Positions 56,100 through 64,000 of a DNA stretch of 64,000 bases are shown here, piece after piece (the first letter of the stretch is position 1; every line of letters begins with the position of its first letter). The notes below the pieces were generated by a model that searched no databases, was not told the origin of the DNA, and was given only the letters and a program-made list of their open reading frames with translations. The stretch spans positions 62,001-126,000 of the forward strand of contig NZ_LT629788.1 of the NCBI RefSeq assembly GCF_900105805.1, read 5' to 3'. The translations under genes were made by a program, and so were the position numbers. This DNA comes from Pseudomonas moraviensis. GTDB taxonomy: Bacteria > Pseudomonadota > Gammaproteobacteria > Pseudomonadales > Pseudomonadaceae.

Positions 56100-59000
56100 A
56101 TGGGCGCAGCAGCACAGATCGATATCCACGGTGAGAAGGGCGGCAGCAGCAAGCCGAAATCGCCGACCGAAGCCAGCGACAGCCTGCGCTCGACCAACCT
56201 GGCCAAGCTGCTGATCGCCGTGGGCGAGGGTGAATTCGACAGCGTCCCGACCGATTACGACATCTACCTGGACAACACGCCGATCCGCGATGCCAGCGGC
56301 AACTACAACTTCCCGAACGTGAAGTGGGATTGGCGCCCGGGCTCAGTGGATCAGACGTACATCCCCGGCATTCCGTCGGTGGAAAACGAGACGTCGCTGA
56401 ACATTGAGCTGCGCAGCGATTCGCCGTGGGTGCGCTCGATCACCAACACCCAGCTTTCCGCAGTGCGCATGCGGTTGGCCTGGCCGGCGCTGCAACGCTC
56501 CGATGACCAGGGCAACGTCGGCGGGTACCGAATTGAGTACGCAATTGACGTGGCCACCGATGGCGGCGCCTATCAGCAGGTGCTGGTGGACGCCGTCGAT
56601 GGCAAGACCACCACGCGCTACGAGCGCTCGCGCCGGATCGATCTGCCGGACGCCACCACCGGGTGGCAGATCCGCGTGCGCCGCCTGACGCCGAACCAGA
56701 ACACCAACAAGATCGCCGACACCATGCTGGTGGCCGGTTACACCGAGGTGATCGACGCCAAGCTGCGCTACCCGAACACTGCGCTGCTCTATATCGAATT
56801 CGACGCCGAGCAGTTCACCAACATCCCCGCCGTCACCGTGAAGTGCAAGGCGCGCCGCTGGATGGTTCCGAGCAATTACGACCCGATCGCGCGCACCTAT
56901 ACCGGGACGTGGGATGGCTCGATGAAATCTGCCTGGACCAACAACCCGGCGTGGATCACCTACGGCATCTGCACCGAAGACCGCTTCGGCCTGGGCAAGC
57001 GCATCAAGCCGTTCATGGTCGACAAGTGGGAGCTGTACCGCATCGCCCAGTATTGCGACCAGATGGTGCCGAACGGCCTGGGCGGTCAGGAACCGCGCTT
57101 CCTCTGCGACATGAACCTGCAAGGCAAGGCTGACGCCTGGTCGCTGCTGCGCGATATCTCGGCGATCTACCGGGGCATGACGTACTGGGCGCAGGGGCAG
57201 CTGGTGATGCAGGCGGACATGCCGCGCGCGCAGGACTTCGACTATGTGTTCACTCGGTCGAACGTGATCGACGGCAAGTTCTCCTACGGCAGCGCCTCGG
57301 CGAAGACCCGTTACACCCGGGCGCTGGTCAGCTACGACAACCCGGCGAACAACTACGACACCGACGTCATTCCGTTCGCTGACCTGGATCTGCAACGCCG
57401 TTACGGCGACCGGCCGACCGAGCTGAGCGCCATTGGCTGCACGCGCGCCTCCGAGGCCCAGCGCCGTGGCAAGTGGGCGATCCTCAGCAACAACCAAGAC
57501 CGCACCGTCTCGTTCAAGACCGGTATGGAAGGCGTTATCCCGCTGCCCGGGCACATCATCCCAGTGGCGGATTCGCTGCTGGCTGGTCGCGAAGTGGGCG
57601 GCCGGATCTCGGCGGTGGCGGGGCGGGTGATCACGCTCGATCGCGACACCCAGGCCAAGGCCGGCGACAGGCTGATCATCAACCTGCCGGGCGGCCGCGC
57701 CGAAGGCCGCACAGTGCAAAGCGTCAACGGCCGCGGCGTGACCGTCACGGTCGCCTACAGCGAGCCGCCGGTTGCGCAGTTGCAATGGGCGCTGGACGCC
57801 GATGACTTGGCGATCCCCCTCTATCGCGTGCTGCGCACCAAGCGCACCACCGAGGGTGACTACGAAATCAGCGCGCTCCAGTTCGAGCCGAGTAAGTTCG
57901 CTTTCATCGACACCGGCGCACGCCTGGAAGAACGCCCGATCAGCGTGATCCCGATCACCGTCGTACCGGCGCCGGCGAGCGTATCGCTGTCGTCGACTTC
58001 ATCGGTTGTGCAGGGGATGGCCGTGGCCACCATGACCATCACCTGGCCTGCCGTGGATGGAGCGGTTGGCTATGACGTGGAATGGCGCAAGGACAGCGGC
58101 AACTGGATCAAGCTGCAACGCACTGGCATGACCAACGTGGACGTGGTCGGCATCTACGCTGGCGCATACGTGGCTCGCGTCCGCGCAGTGAGCGCCTTCG
58201 ACATCACGTCGCCGTGGCGCAACTCGATCCTGACCAACCTCAGTGGGAAGCAGGGGCTACCGCCGGCACTGGCGTTCCTTACCGCGACTCCGCTGCTGTT
58301 CGGGATTTACCTCAAGTGGGGTTTCCCGGCTGGAGCCGAGGACAGCCAGCGAACGGAGATCTGGTACGGGCCGACGACCAGTCTGGAGGCCGCCACGAAG
58401 CTGACCGATCTGGCGTACCCGCAAAGCGACTTCTCGATGCTTGGTCTGCGCGCCGGCGTCACTTTCTACTTCTGGGGCCGGATCGTCGACAAGATCGGGA
58501 ACATCGGTCCGTGGTTTCCGATCGCCACCGGCGTGCAGGGGCAATCGAGCGCTGACGCCGCGGCAATTCTGGAAATGATCGCCGGTGAGATCGGCCGCAC
58601 GGAGCTGGGGCAGGACATCCTCGACGAAATCGACAAGATCCCGGGGTTGCAGGCACAGATCGATGCGCTGGATGGGCTGAAGACTTACAACCCGGACGAC
58701 ACCTACGAGGAGTATGACCTAGTCGTGGTGGGCAAACGGATCTATCAGGCCACCGGCCCCGTGCCCACCGAAACGCCTCCGCCAAATCCGCTCTACTGGC
58801 TCGACGTTGGGCAGACGGTGGAAACTGCCAATGGCCTCGCCCAGCAGGTCGCTACCAACACCGCCGAGATCACCGAGATAGACGGAGTTGTCACGGCGCA
58901 GGCGACAGCGTTCGAGGCTCTGCGCGCATCGTTTCGCGATGACAACGGAGAGGGTGAGCTTGCTGACGCGCTCAAAGGGTGGACCACCACCGCAGCGGTC

Positions 59001-59666
59001 GCATCTGAAAGCAAGGTCAGGGCCTCCGAGAATCTCGCCAGCGCGCAGAAGATCACAACGCTCGATGCCAAGGTGGCGACGAACGAGGCCAACGTGACGG
59101 ATCTGCGCCAGGTCGTTGTCACTGACCGGGAAGCCACGGCTCAGGCCCTGACTCAGGTCAGCGTGAAAGTCGGAGAGAACACGGCGGCCATTCAGGAGAC
59201 ATCGACCGCCTTTGCGAACACCGACGGTAAGTTGTCGACGATGTGGTCGGTGAAGATGCAGGTCACGGCGAATGGTCAGTACGTCGCGGCCGGTATTGGC
59301 CTGGGCATCGAGAACACCGGAGCGGGGTTGCAGAGCCAGTTCCTTGTCAGCGCTGATCGGTTCGCCATCGTCAACACTATTGCCGGCGGAGCCATATCGG
59401 TTCCGTTTGCGGTGCAGGGCGGCCAGGTGTTCATGAACTCGGCGTTTATCCAAGACGGCAGCATCACAATGCTCAAGATCGGCCAGTACCTGCAATCCGA
59501 TAACTACGTTGCCGGGACGCTCGGATGGCGCTTGGATAAAGCGGGCAACCTCGAATTCAACGGCCCAGCGCCTGGCGGTGGTCGCCTGACAATGACCAAT
59601 AGGGCTATCAAGGTTTTTGATCAGAACGGCGTGAAGCGGGTGCAGCTTGGAGATCTCGACGCATGA
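56100..59666 (+). CDS. Tail tip / host-specificity protein J
   Basis: A 1188-residue central tail-tip protein. The N-terminal 500 residues are the conserved hub (SVPTDYDIYLDNTPIRDASG; GICTEDRFGLGKRI); fibronectin-III-like domains follow (about 620-800; TMTITWPAVDGAVGYDVEWR), then a chitin-binding-like Trp/Tyr element (TYEEYDLVVVGKRIYQATG) and a coiled-coil C-terminal shaft and tip (DUF1983-like). It should bind the host receptor. Confidence 0.93.
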   Translation: MGAAAQIDIHGEKGGSSKPKSPTEASDSLRSTNLAKLLIAVGEGEFDSVPTDYDIYLDNTPIRDASGNYNFPNVKWDWRPGSVDQTYIPGIPSVENETSLNIELRSDSPWVRSITNTQLSAVRMRLAWPALQRSDDQGNVGGYRIEYAIDVATDGGAYQQVLVDAVDGKTTTRYERSRRIDLPDATTGWQIRVRRLTPNQNTNKIADTMLVAGYTEVIDAKLRYPNTALLYIEFDAEQFTNIPAVTVKCKARRWMVPSNYDPIARTYTGTWDGSMKSAWTNNPAWITYGICTEDRFGLGKRIKPFMVDKWELYRIAQYCDQMVPNGLGGQEPRFLCDMNLQGKADAWSLLRDISAIYRGMTYWAQGQLVMQADMPRAQDFDYVFTRSNVIDGKFSYGSASAKTRYTRALVSYDNPANNYDTDVIPFADLDLQRRYGDRPTELSAIGCTRASEAQRRGKWAILSNNQDRTVSFKTGMEGVIPLPGHIIPVADSLLAGREVGGRISAVAGRVITLDRDTQAKAGDRLIINLPGGRAEGRTVQSVNGRGVTVTVAYSEPPVAQLQWALDADDLAIPLYRVLRTKRTTEGDYEISALQFEPSKFAFIDTGARLEERPISVIPITVVPAPASVSLSSTSSVVQGMAVATMTITWPAVDGAVGYDVEWRKDSGNWIKLQRTGMTNVDVVGIYAGAYVARVRAVSAFDITSPWRNSILTNLSGKQGLPPALAFLTATPLLFGIYLKWGFPAGAEDSQRTEIWYGPTTSLEAATKLTDLAYPQSDFSMLGLRAGVTFYFWGRIVDKIGNIGPWFPIATGVQGQSSADAAAILEMIAGEIGRTELGQDILDEIDKIPGLQAQIDALDGLKTYNPDDTYEEYDLVVVGKRIYQATGPVPTETPPPNPLYWLDVGQTVETANGLAQQVATNTAEITEIDGVVTAQATAFEALRASFRDDNGEGELADALKGWTTTAAVASESKVRASENLASAQKITTLDAKVATNEANVTDLRQVVVTDREATAQALTQVSVKVGENTAAIQETSTAFANTDGKLSTMWSVKMQVTANGQYVAAGIGLGIENTGAGLQSQFLVSADRFAIVNTIAGGAISVPFAVQGGQVFMNSAFIQDGSITMLKIGQYLQSDNYVAGTLGWRLDKAGNLEFNGPAPGGGRLTMTNRAIKVFDQNGVKRVQLGDLDA

Positions 59667-60013
59667 CTTATGGAGCGAGGGTCTGGGACGAGAACGGCAA
59701 TCTTGCCATGGATACCAACAGCTCCACCTATCAGGTGATCTGGCAGGGCGTGATCGATTTCAGCGGTAATACGCCCAGCTACACCCTGAACATTCCCGGC
59801 TTCAACCCGGCCAATTGCGTGTTCATGATCATCCCGACGAGAGCACAGGATGTGCAGCCTTCGGAGAATGACTCGTCGGGAAACCTTCGATCCTATCCAT
59901 ACGTCACGACGGCGGTCGGTCAGGTTGTGGTGCAGCCGAAAAACCCCTCGTCTACAACCGGCCTGCAATCGAAAGTTGTTTCGAAGGCTTACGCGATAAG
60001 GTTTGCCACATGA
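59663..60013 (+). CDS. Tail-tip accessory protein
   Basis: A 116-residue beta-rich protein (MTYGARVWDENGNLAMDTNS at the start). Coupled to J and to the next gene by ATGA overlaps. The YGxRVWDxNG segment recurs inside the following protein, so it is probably a small structural module of the tail tip. Confidence 0.65.
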   Translation: MTYGARVWDENGNLAMDTNSSTYQVIWQGVIDFSGNTPSYTLNIPGFNPANCVFMIIPTRAQDVQPSENDSSGNLRSYPYVTTAVGQVVVQPKNPSSTTGLQSKVVSKAYAIRFAT

Positions 60014-60672
60014 GCTACGGATTCCAGAGCGTCAACGATAACTCTTTTGTCCAGATCGACTCCGAAGCGCCACGGCTCTGCATGCTCACCAAAGGCACTT
60101 ATTCGGGAGTGGCGAACGCGACAGCGACATTTTCCCGGGCAGTGCAAAGCCAAGATCCGCCGCTGGTTTTTATTCGACCGAATCAGACGGGCGTGATTCA
60201 AGTCCCCTATTCGGTTTGGTTCACCGGTGGTCCAGGCAACTGGACTGGCTTTTCGATGAATGCGTCGAAGGTCAACGAGTCGTTGAGCGGTCAGTATTTC
60301 GTGGCGGCCTGGGCTTCTATGGGGACAGCCACTTACGGTCTGCGCCTGTGGGATCCAAATGGAGTGCTGTGCTACGACAGCGGCGCGCCCGCAGTGATCG
60401 TGACATTCGCGGCGGGAAACTGGACGTACATCGGCACAGAGCAGCTTAGCGTCGGGCAGCGCTATATATGGGGGATCAACAAGGCGCTGGGTGTAGGCGA
60501 ATACGTTTCCATCAATCCTTTCACGATGACCTGTCACAACAACTCATCAGGCGGAAGTTGCGCGCTGGGCGTTGATTACGCCAACGGCCGAATCCTGATG
60601 TACAGCCTTGCCTCGAACGCCTGGACAGATCAGGGGCATCGGCCCTTCCTCTGCGCCAAATTGCTCGCCTGA
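60010..60672 (+). CDS. Tail-tip accessory protein with repeated module
   Basis: A 220-residue beta-rich protein (MSYGFQSVNDNSFVQIDSEA at the start). Near residue 110 it repeats the module of the preceding gene (YGLRLWDPNGVLCYDSGA). Probably part of the distal tail; role inferred. Confidence 0.65.
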   Translation: MSYGFQSVNDNSFVQIDSEAPRLCMLTKGTYSGVANATATFSRAVQSQDPPLVFIRPNQTGVIQVPYSVWFTGGPGNWTGFSMNASKVNESLSGQYFVAAWASMGTATYGLRLWDPNGVLCYDSGAPAVIVTFAAGNWTYIGTEQLSVGQRYIWGINKALGVGEYVSINPFTMTCHNNSSGGSCALGVDYANGRILMYSLASNAWTDQGHRPFLCAKLLA

Positions 60673-60697
60673 GCTCTTCTATTTCTGGAGTTAGTCA

Positions 60698-61903
60698 ATG
60701 ACCTGGTACAAAACCGGGACGGTTTCTGTCGTCCCAAATTCCAACGCAGTGGCCGGCACCGGGACTTCGTTCCTGTCCAACGGGCGCGTAGGTGATGCCT
60801 TCCGCGGGCCAGATGGTGGGTGGTACGAGATCACCAACATCGCCAGCGATACCGCCATGTCGATCTCGCCGAACTACCAAGGAGCCACCAACGCGGCCGG
60901 TGTCTACGCGATCGCTCCGATGCAGGGCTATGTGAAGGAATCGGCGGACGCGCTGCGGGCCCTCGTCAATCAGTTCGGCGCGCAGTTGGCCGCCCTTGGC
61001 ACCACTGGTAACTACAACATTCTGCCGCTGGAAAAGGGCGGGACCGGCTCTGATACTTTGGCGGGGGCGAAAAGCAGTCTCGGCATTCTCGATATCCAGA
61101 CTGTGGTGCGCGGCGGGACAGGTGCCAATAATGCGCCAGAAGCGCTCACCAATCTGGGCGCGCTGCCGGTGGCCGGCGGGAAAATGACCGGCGCCCTGAA
61201 TGAGGCGACCGTTGTCACCCTTGCCAGTGCGGCCACGGTAAACGTCGGCGCCGCCGCCTCGAACATCGTCAGCATCAGCGGGAACACGACAATCACCAGC
61301 TTGGGTGTAATCGCCTCGGGCGCGCGGCGCACGCTGCGCTTCACCGGCAGCCTCGTCCTGACGCACAACAGCTCGAATCTGATTCTGCCAGGTGGCGCAA
61401 ATATCACGACTCTGCCCGGCGATTCGGCTGAGTTCCTGAGCTTTGGCTTAGGGTCGTGGGCGTGCCTTGATTACTCCCGTGCAAACGGAAAGCCGATCGC
61501 TTTCGCCTACGATCGATCCAATATCCTAGGCGCACTCGCACAGGCTGGCGGTGTACCAACGGGCGGCATTATCGAGCGCAGCTCGAACTCGAACGGGTCG
61601 TACGTGAAGTTTGCCGACGGGACGCTGATCTGCACGCAGACGAACCAGGGCTCGCTCGGTTTCTACAACGCTTCGAACATCGGCTTTATCTGGACCTACC
61701 CCCATCCTTTCAGCTCATACAACTTTGCTACGGCGAACATCGTGGGGACGCTGGGCATTGCCCGCGGGGTGACGTCCGTCGGCGCCTACTCGCGCAACGC
61801 GACAACCGCAAACATTTCGGCATTCAGCTTGGGCGGCTTCGCCGGATCTGATGCTACCTCCTTCACTTTCGACTGTTTCGCAATCGGGCGGTGGTACGAA
61901 TGA
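60698..61903 (+). CDS. Tail fibre protein
   Basis: A 401-residue fibre. The N-terminal domain (TWYKTGTVSVVPNSNAVAGT) is the usual attachment module; two collagen-like or fibre repeats (PLEKGGTGSDTLAGAKSSLG and VVRGGTGANNAPEALTNLGA) follow, and the C-terminal third (NGSYVKFADGTLICTQTNQG ... CFAIGRWYE) is the receptor-binding head type. Confidence 0.85.
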   Translation: MTWYKTGTVSVVPNSNAVAGTGTSFLSNGRVGDAFRGPDGGWYEITNIASDTAMSISPNYQGATNAAGVYAIAPMQGYVKESADALRALVNQFGAQLAALGTTGNYNILPLEKGGTGSDTLAGAKSSLGILDIQTVVRGGTGANNAPEALTNLGALPVAGGKMTGALNEATVVTLASAATVNVGAAASNIVSISGNTTITSLGVIASGARRTLRFTGSLVLTHNSSNLILPGGANITTLPGDSAEFLSFGLGSWACLDYSRANGKPIAFAYDRSNILGALAQAGGVPTGGIIERSSNSNGSYVKFADGTLICTQTNQGSLGFYNASNIGFIWTYPHPFSSYNFATANIVGTLGIARGVTSVGAYSRNATTANISAFSLGGFAGSDATSFTFDCFAIGRWYE

Positions 61904-62622
61904 AAATTATCTTGAGCCCCCAGCGGCGTGATGATCAATTGGTAGTAACCAAAAGCGGCGAAGTCCTGACCGTCAACGGTTTGGTTTACGACTTCTCGCC
62001 GATGGGCAATGGCGACACTCTGCCGCGTGATGCATTGGACAGCGAGTGGTTCGCCGGGGACGTCGACAAGGTCGATGGGGAGCTGGTGCTGACCCTGTTG
62101 CTGCCCAACCCATGGAACTACAGCCAGGCACAAGCGTTTCCCGTGCCTCTTCTCAACGTCCCGGACGGCCCCGTCGTCTTCCCCGAACCCAATCCTGTAG
62201 AGGAAAACGCAGAGCAGCAGGCGCCAAGTCTGGCAATACCCGCGATGGCCTCGGCCGGAGTTATTGACTGGTCGAAGCTGATCACCGCTGCGATGAAAGC
62301 GACGGCGGCAGCGGCAGAGCATCTGGCACAGGCCAAGGCTGATCTTACTGCGCGAAATGCGAGAGCGGTCACCCAGATCGCGCGTATCCAAGACCGGGTC
62401 GATACGATCGGTTTCGGCATTGATATCGGCGAAGCCACTGCGGAGGACGAAGCCGAACAGGCTGCGCTGCTCGTAACGCTCAAGGCTTGGAAAAAATACA
62501 AATTCGACCTGGGCAAGGTGACGACGCAGCCGACCTGGTATCAGGCGCCGGTCTGGCCGGTCGAGCCGCCAATCCCCGAGATCGTCGCTGCGCCCATGCT
62601 GATCTCATCCGGTTCGATTTGA
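61900..62622 (+). CDS. Tail fibre assembly protein
   Basis: A 240-residue protein starting MKIILSPQRRDDQLVVTKSG at 61900 and overlapping the fibre stop by ATGA. A Pro-rich middle and a C-terminal LVTLKAWKKYKFDLGKVTTQ then PTWYQAPVWP fit tail-fibre assembly chaperones, which fold the fibre. Confidence 0.75.
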   Translation: MKIILSPQRRDDQLVVTKSGEVLTVNGLVYDFSPMGNGDTLPRDALDSEWFAGDVDKVDGELVLTLLLPNPWNYSQAQAFPVPLLNVPDGPVVFPEPNPVEENAEQQAPSLAIPAMASAGVIDWSKLITAAMKATAAAAEHLAQAKADLTARNARAVTQIARIQDRVDTIGFGIDIGEATAEDEAEQAALLVTLKAWKKYKFDLGKVTTQPTWYQAPVWPVEPPIPEIVAAPMLISSGSI

Positions 62623-62672
62623 CCGCGTCGAACCTGTCCACACATCTCCCAAGAAATTCCCCGGAGCGACCC

Positions 62673-63206
62673 ATGCCAATCACTCAGCAGCAATTGCTGC
62701 AAATCCTCCCGAACGCCCGCACCCAAGCGGGCGTTTTTGTTTCCGCCCTCAACACCGCCATGCAGCATTACCAGATCGTTGGCCCGCAGCGCGCCGCCGC
62801 GTTCCTCGCACAAATCGGGCATGAGTCCGGCCAGTTGCGCTACGTCCGTGAGATCTGGGGGCCGACCGCCGCTCAGCGTAGGTACGAGGGCCGGGCAGAC
62901 CTGGGCAACACCGTGCCGGGTGACGGCCGGAAGTATTGCGGGCGCGGCCTGATCCAGATCACCGGGCGGGCGAACTACGCCAAGTGCGGTGAGGCGCTGG
63001 GCCTTGACCTGATCAATCACCCTGAGCTGCTCGAGCTACCGCAGCATGCTGCGATGTCGGCGGCGTGGTTCTGGAAACAGAAGGGCCTGAACGATTTGGC
63101 CGACCGGGACGAGTTCAACACCATCACCCGTCGCATCAATGGCGGCCTGAACGGCTTGGCAGATCGGCTGGCGCTGTGGGAGAAGGCGCGGGCGGTGCTG
63201 GCGTGA
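62673..63206 (+). CDS. Endolysin, glycoside hydrolase family 19
   Basis: A 177-residue GH19 (chitinase-like) muramidase-type endolysin with catalytic Glu51 (IGHESGQLRYVREIW; second acid Glu60) and the YCGRGLIQITGRANY substrate segment. It cleaves peptidoglycan glycan strands; no signal peptide, so it needs the holin, which is 27 kb away. It starts after CGGAGCG. Confidence 0.9.
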   Translation: MPITQQQLLQILPNARTQAGVFVSALNTAMQHYQIVGPQRAAAFLAQIGHESGQLRYVREIWGPTAAQRRYEGRADLGNTVPGDGRKYCGRGLIQITGRANYAKCGEALGLDLINHPELLELPQHAAMSAAWFWKQKGLNDLADRDEFNTITRRINGGLNGLADRLALWEKARAVLA

Positions 63207-63712
63207 CCGTGCCGTGGCGGTTGATCGGCGTGGTGCTACTGGTGCTTGCCGGCTTCGGCAGCGCCTGGCAGTTCCAGGACTGGCGCTACGGTCGGCAGCT
63301 CGCGGAGCAAGCCAGGTTGTACGGCGAGACGCTGAACCAGCTCGCAACCGCCGGCGCCGAGGCGCAGAAGGTGGAACAAGACAAGCGTCTGGCGCTCGAG
63401 CAGAAACTGGCAGCCAGTGAGCAAACCCATTACAGGAAAATGACCGATGCCCAACGTGACCAAGATCGCTTGCGCGATCGCCTTGCCACTGCTGATCTGC
63501 GGTTGTCAGTCCTCATCGATGCGGATTCAGCCGGTGGCTGTGACGTGTCAAAAGCCACCGGCGCCGGCGGCGTGGATCATGCAGCCGTACGCGCCCGACT
63601 TGACCCAGCGCATGCTCAAAGAATTATCGCCATCACCGACACCGGCGACCGTGGACTGATCGCGTTGCAGGCGTGCCAAGCGTATGTGCAAGCCATCAAT
63701 GCGCAGAAATGA
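63203..63712 (+). CDS. Second Rz-like i-spanin
   Basis: A 169-residue protein from a GTG at 63203 that overlaps the endolysin stop (GTGA). N-terminal anchor (WRLIGVVLLVLAGFGSAWQF) and coiled coil (about 40-105) are typical of Rz/LysB. A lipoprotein frame lies wholly inside it. Confidence 0.82.
   Translation: MTVPWRLIGVVLLVLAGFGSAWQFQDWRYGRQLAEQARLYGETLNQLATAGAEAQKVEQDKRLALEQKLAASEQTHYRKMTDAQRDQDRLRDRLATADLRLSVLIDADSAGGCDVSKATGAGGVDHAAVRARLDPAHAQRIIAITDTGDRGLIALQACQAYVQAINAQK
63447..63659 (+). CDS. Second Rz1-like lipoprotein, embedded in Rz
   Basis: A 70-residue Pro-rich lipoprotein (MPNVTKIACAIALPLLICGC; lipobox ICGC), fully embedded in another frame of the Rz gene, with mature sequence CQKPPAPAAW. 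The embedded, Pro-rich plan is typical of Rz1. Confidence 0.78.
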   Translation: MPNVTKIACAIALPLLICGCQSSSMRIQPVAVTCQKPPAPAAWIMQPYAPDLTQRMLKELSPSPTPATVD

Positions 63713-63713
63713 A

Positions 63714-63745
63714 AAGGCCTCGCAAATTGCGAGGCCTCGAATTAG
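63714..63745 (-). terminator. Terminator of the right-end leftward genes
   Basis: A perfect 11-bp palindrome arm pair AGGCCTCGCAA/TTGCGAGGCCT, followed on the minus strand by TTTTCATTTC. It lies between the convergent Rz and leftward genes. Confidence 0.75.
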
Positions 63746-63755
63746 GTAGCGGCGG

Positions 63756-63890
63756 TTACGCTGCTTGCTTGGCGCCTACGTGGGATGCCAATGCTTTTTC
63801 GGTGGCGTCAAGCTTCTTCTCGATGGATTCAAGAATAGCTGCTGCGCGTTTAGCCAATGTGGCGAATTCGAAATCGCTTAGCTTTTTCAC
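63756..63890 (-). CDS. Small leftward protein at the right end, 44 residues
   Basis: GTG start at 63890 with GAGGTC six bases upstream; reads MKKLSDFEFATLAKRAAAIL then ESIEKKLDATEKALAS. A charged helical protein. Its start overlaps the stop of the upstream frame (GTGA). Confidence 0.55.
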   Translation of the reverse strand: MKKLSDFEFATLAKRAAAILESIEKKLDATEKALASHVGAKQAA

Positions 63891-64000
63891 AGGAATGACC
63901 TCATATCAAGTTGTTTAACAAAGCTGTCGAGTGCGTCGGAGTCATCATCGTCGATGGCTTTCGCAATCCCTTCCATGCAGCTCACATACTCAGTTGCTTT
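63887..64000 (-). CDS. Partial leftward gene running off the right edge
   Basis: The frame is open from the right edge and ends with YVSCMEGIAKAIDDDDSDAL then DSFVKQLDMRSFL. Acidic, helical. Coupled to the 44-residue gene by GTGA. Probably prophage right-end accessory genes before attR. Confidence 0.55.
   Translation of the reverse strand, partial: KATEYVSCMEGIAKAIDDDDSDALDSFVKQLDMRSFL

Overview
The window is a piece of a Pseudomonas chromosome, most likely from the P. fluorescens group, ending in a nearly complete lambda-like (siphovirus-type) prophage. The host assignment rests on the housekeeping genes (plsB, dapE, dapD, an ndvB-type beta-glucan synthase, tcdA, csdA/csdE) and on repeated REP/REPIN palindromes of the type scattered through Pseudomonas genomes. 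These occur only in the host part, 1 to about 15.2 kb.

Host part, 1-15.2 kb: a Fic-domain protein (open at the left edge); a DUF4197 protein and a YbaY-like lipoprotein; plsB; a cold-shock gene with a clear sigma70 promoter and a long leader; a small conserved protein; a dapE-rlmA pair overlapping by ATGA; an ndvB-like glucan synthase; tcdA facing the csdA-csdE pair; and dapD behind a small ArsC/Spx-family gene.

Prophage early part, 15.2-34.2 kb: a lambda-type integrase and an excisionase overlap by 20 bp beside three tandem 11-bp repeats that look like Int arm sites. They are the distal end of a long leftward operon of small, often ATGA-coupled genes that includes a C5 cytosine methyltransferase, a DEDDh exonuclease with a RecA-like ATPase, and many orphans. 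One membrane-protein gene lies in the opposite orientation. The operon starts at a pL region with two repressor operators and a boxA. CI (S24 family) and a zinc-ribbon membrane protein in the rex position lie between OL and OR. Rightwards come Cro, two small genes, a terminator, an antirepressor, an O-like initiator with a candidate origin, a DnaC-like loader, NinB, NinG and a Q-position protein followed by a pR'/tR'-like promoter and terminator.

Prophage late part, 34.2-64 kb: a hicAB toxin-antitoxin pair with a perfect palindromic operator, then holin-Rz-Rz1 without an endolysin. Next come small and large terminase, a portal fused to an Acb1-type anti-CBASS phosphoesterase domain, a protease gene with a nested scaffold start, capsid and head-completion genes, and tail genes with a canonical -1 frameshift site (G/GT), tape measure, and M, L, K, I and J homologues. 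A block of small accessory genes, three of them lipoproteins, interrupts K-I-J. Tail-fibre genes follow, then a GH19 endolysin with a second Rz/Rz1 pair, then small leftward genes that run off the right edge. The right attachment site is not in the window.

The observations most worth following are: a 36-37 bp inverted-repeat element present three times in the prophage; the portal-Acb1 fusion; a cytosine methyltransferase with eight P-x-x-T-V-T modules in its target-recognition region; the rex-position zinc-ribbon protein; the in-frame stop in the 17.1-18.0 kb gene; and the att arm sites just upstream of the arsC-like/dapD pair.
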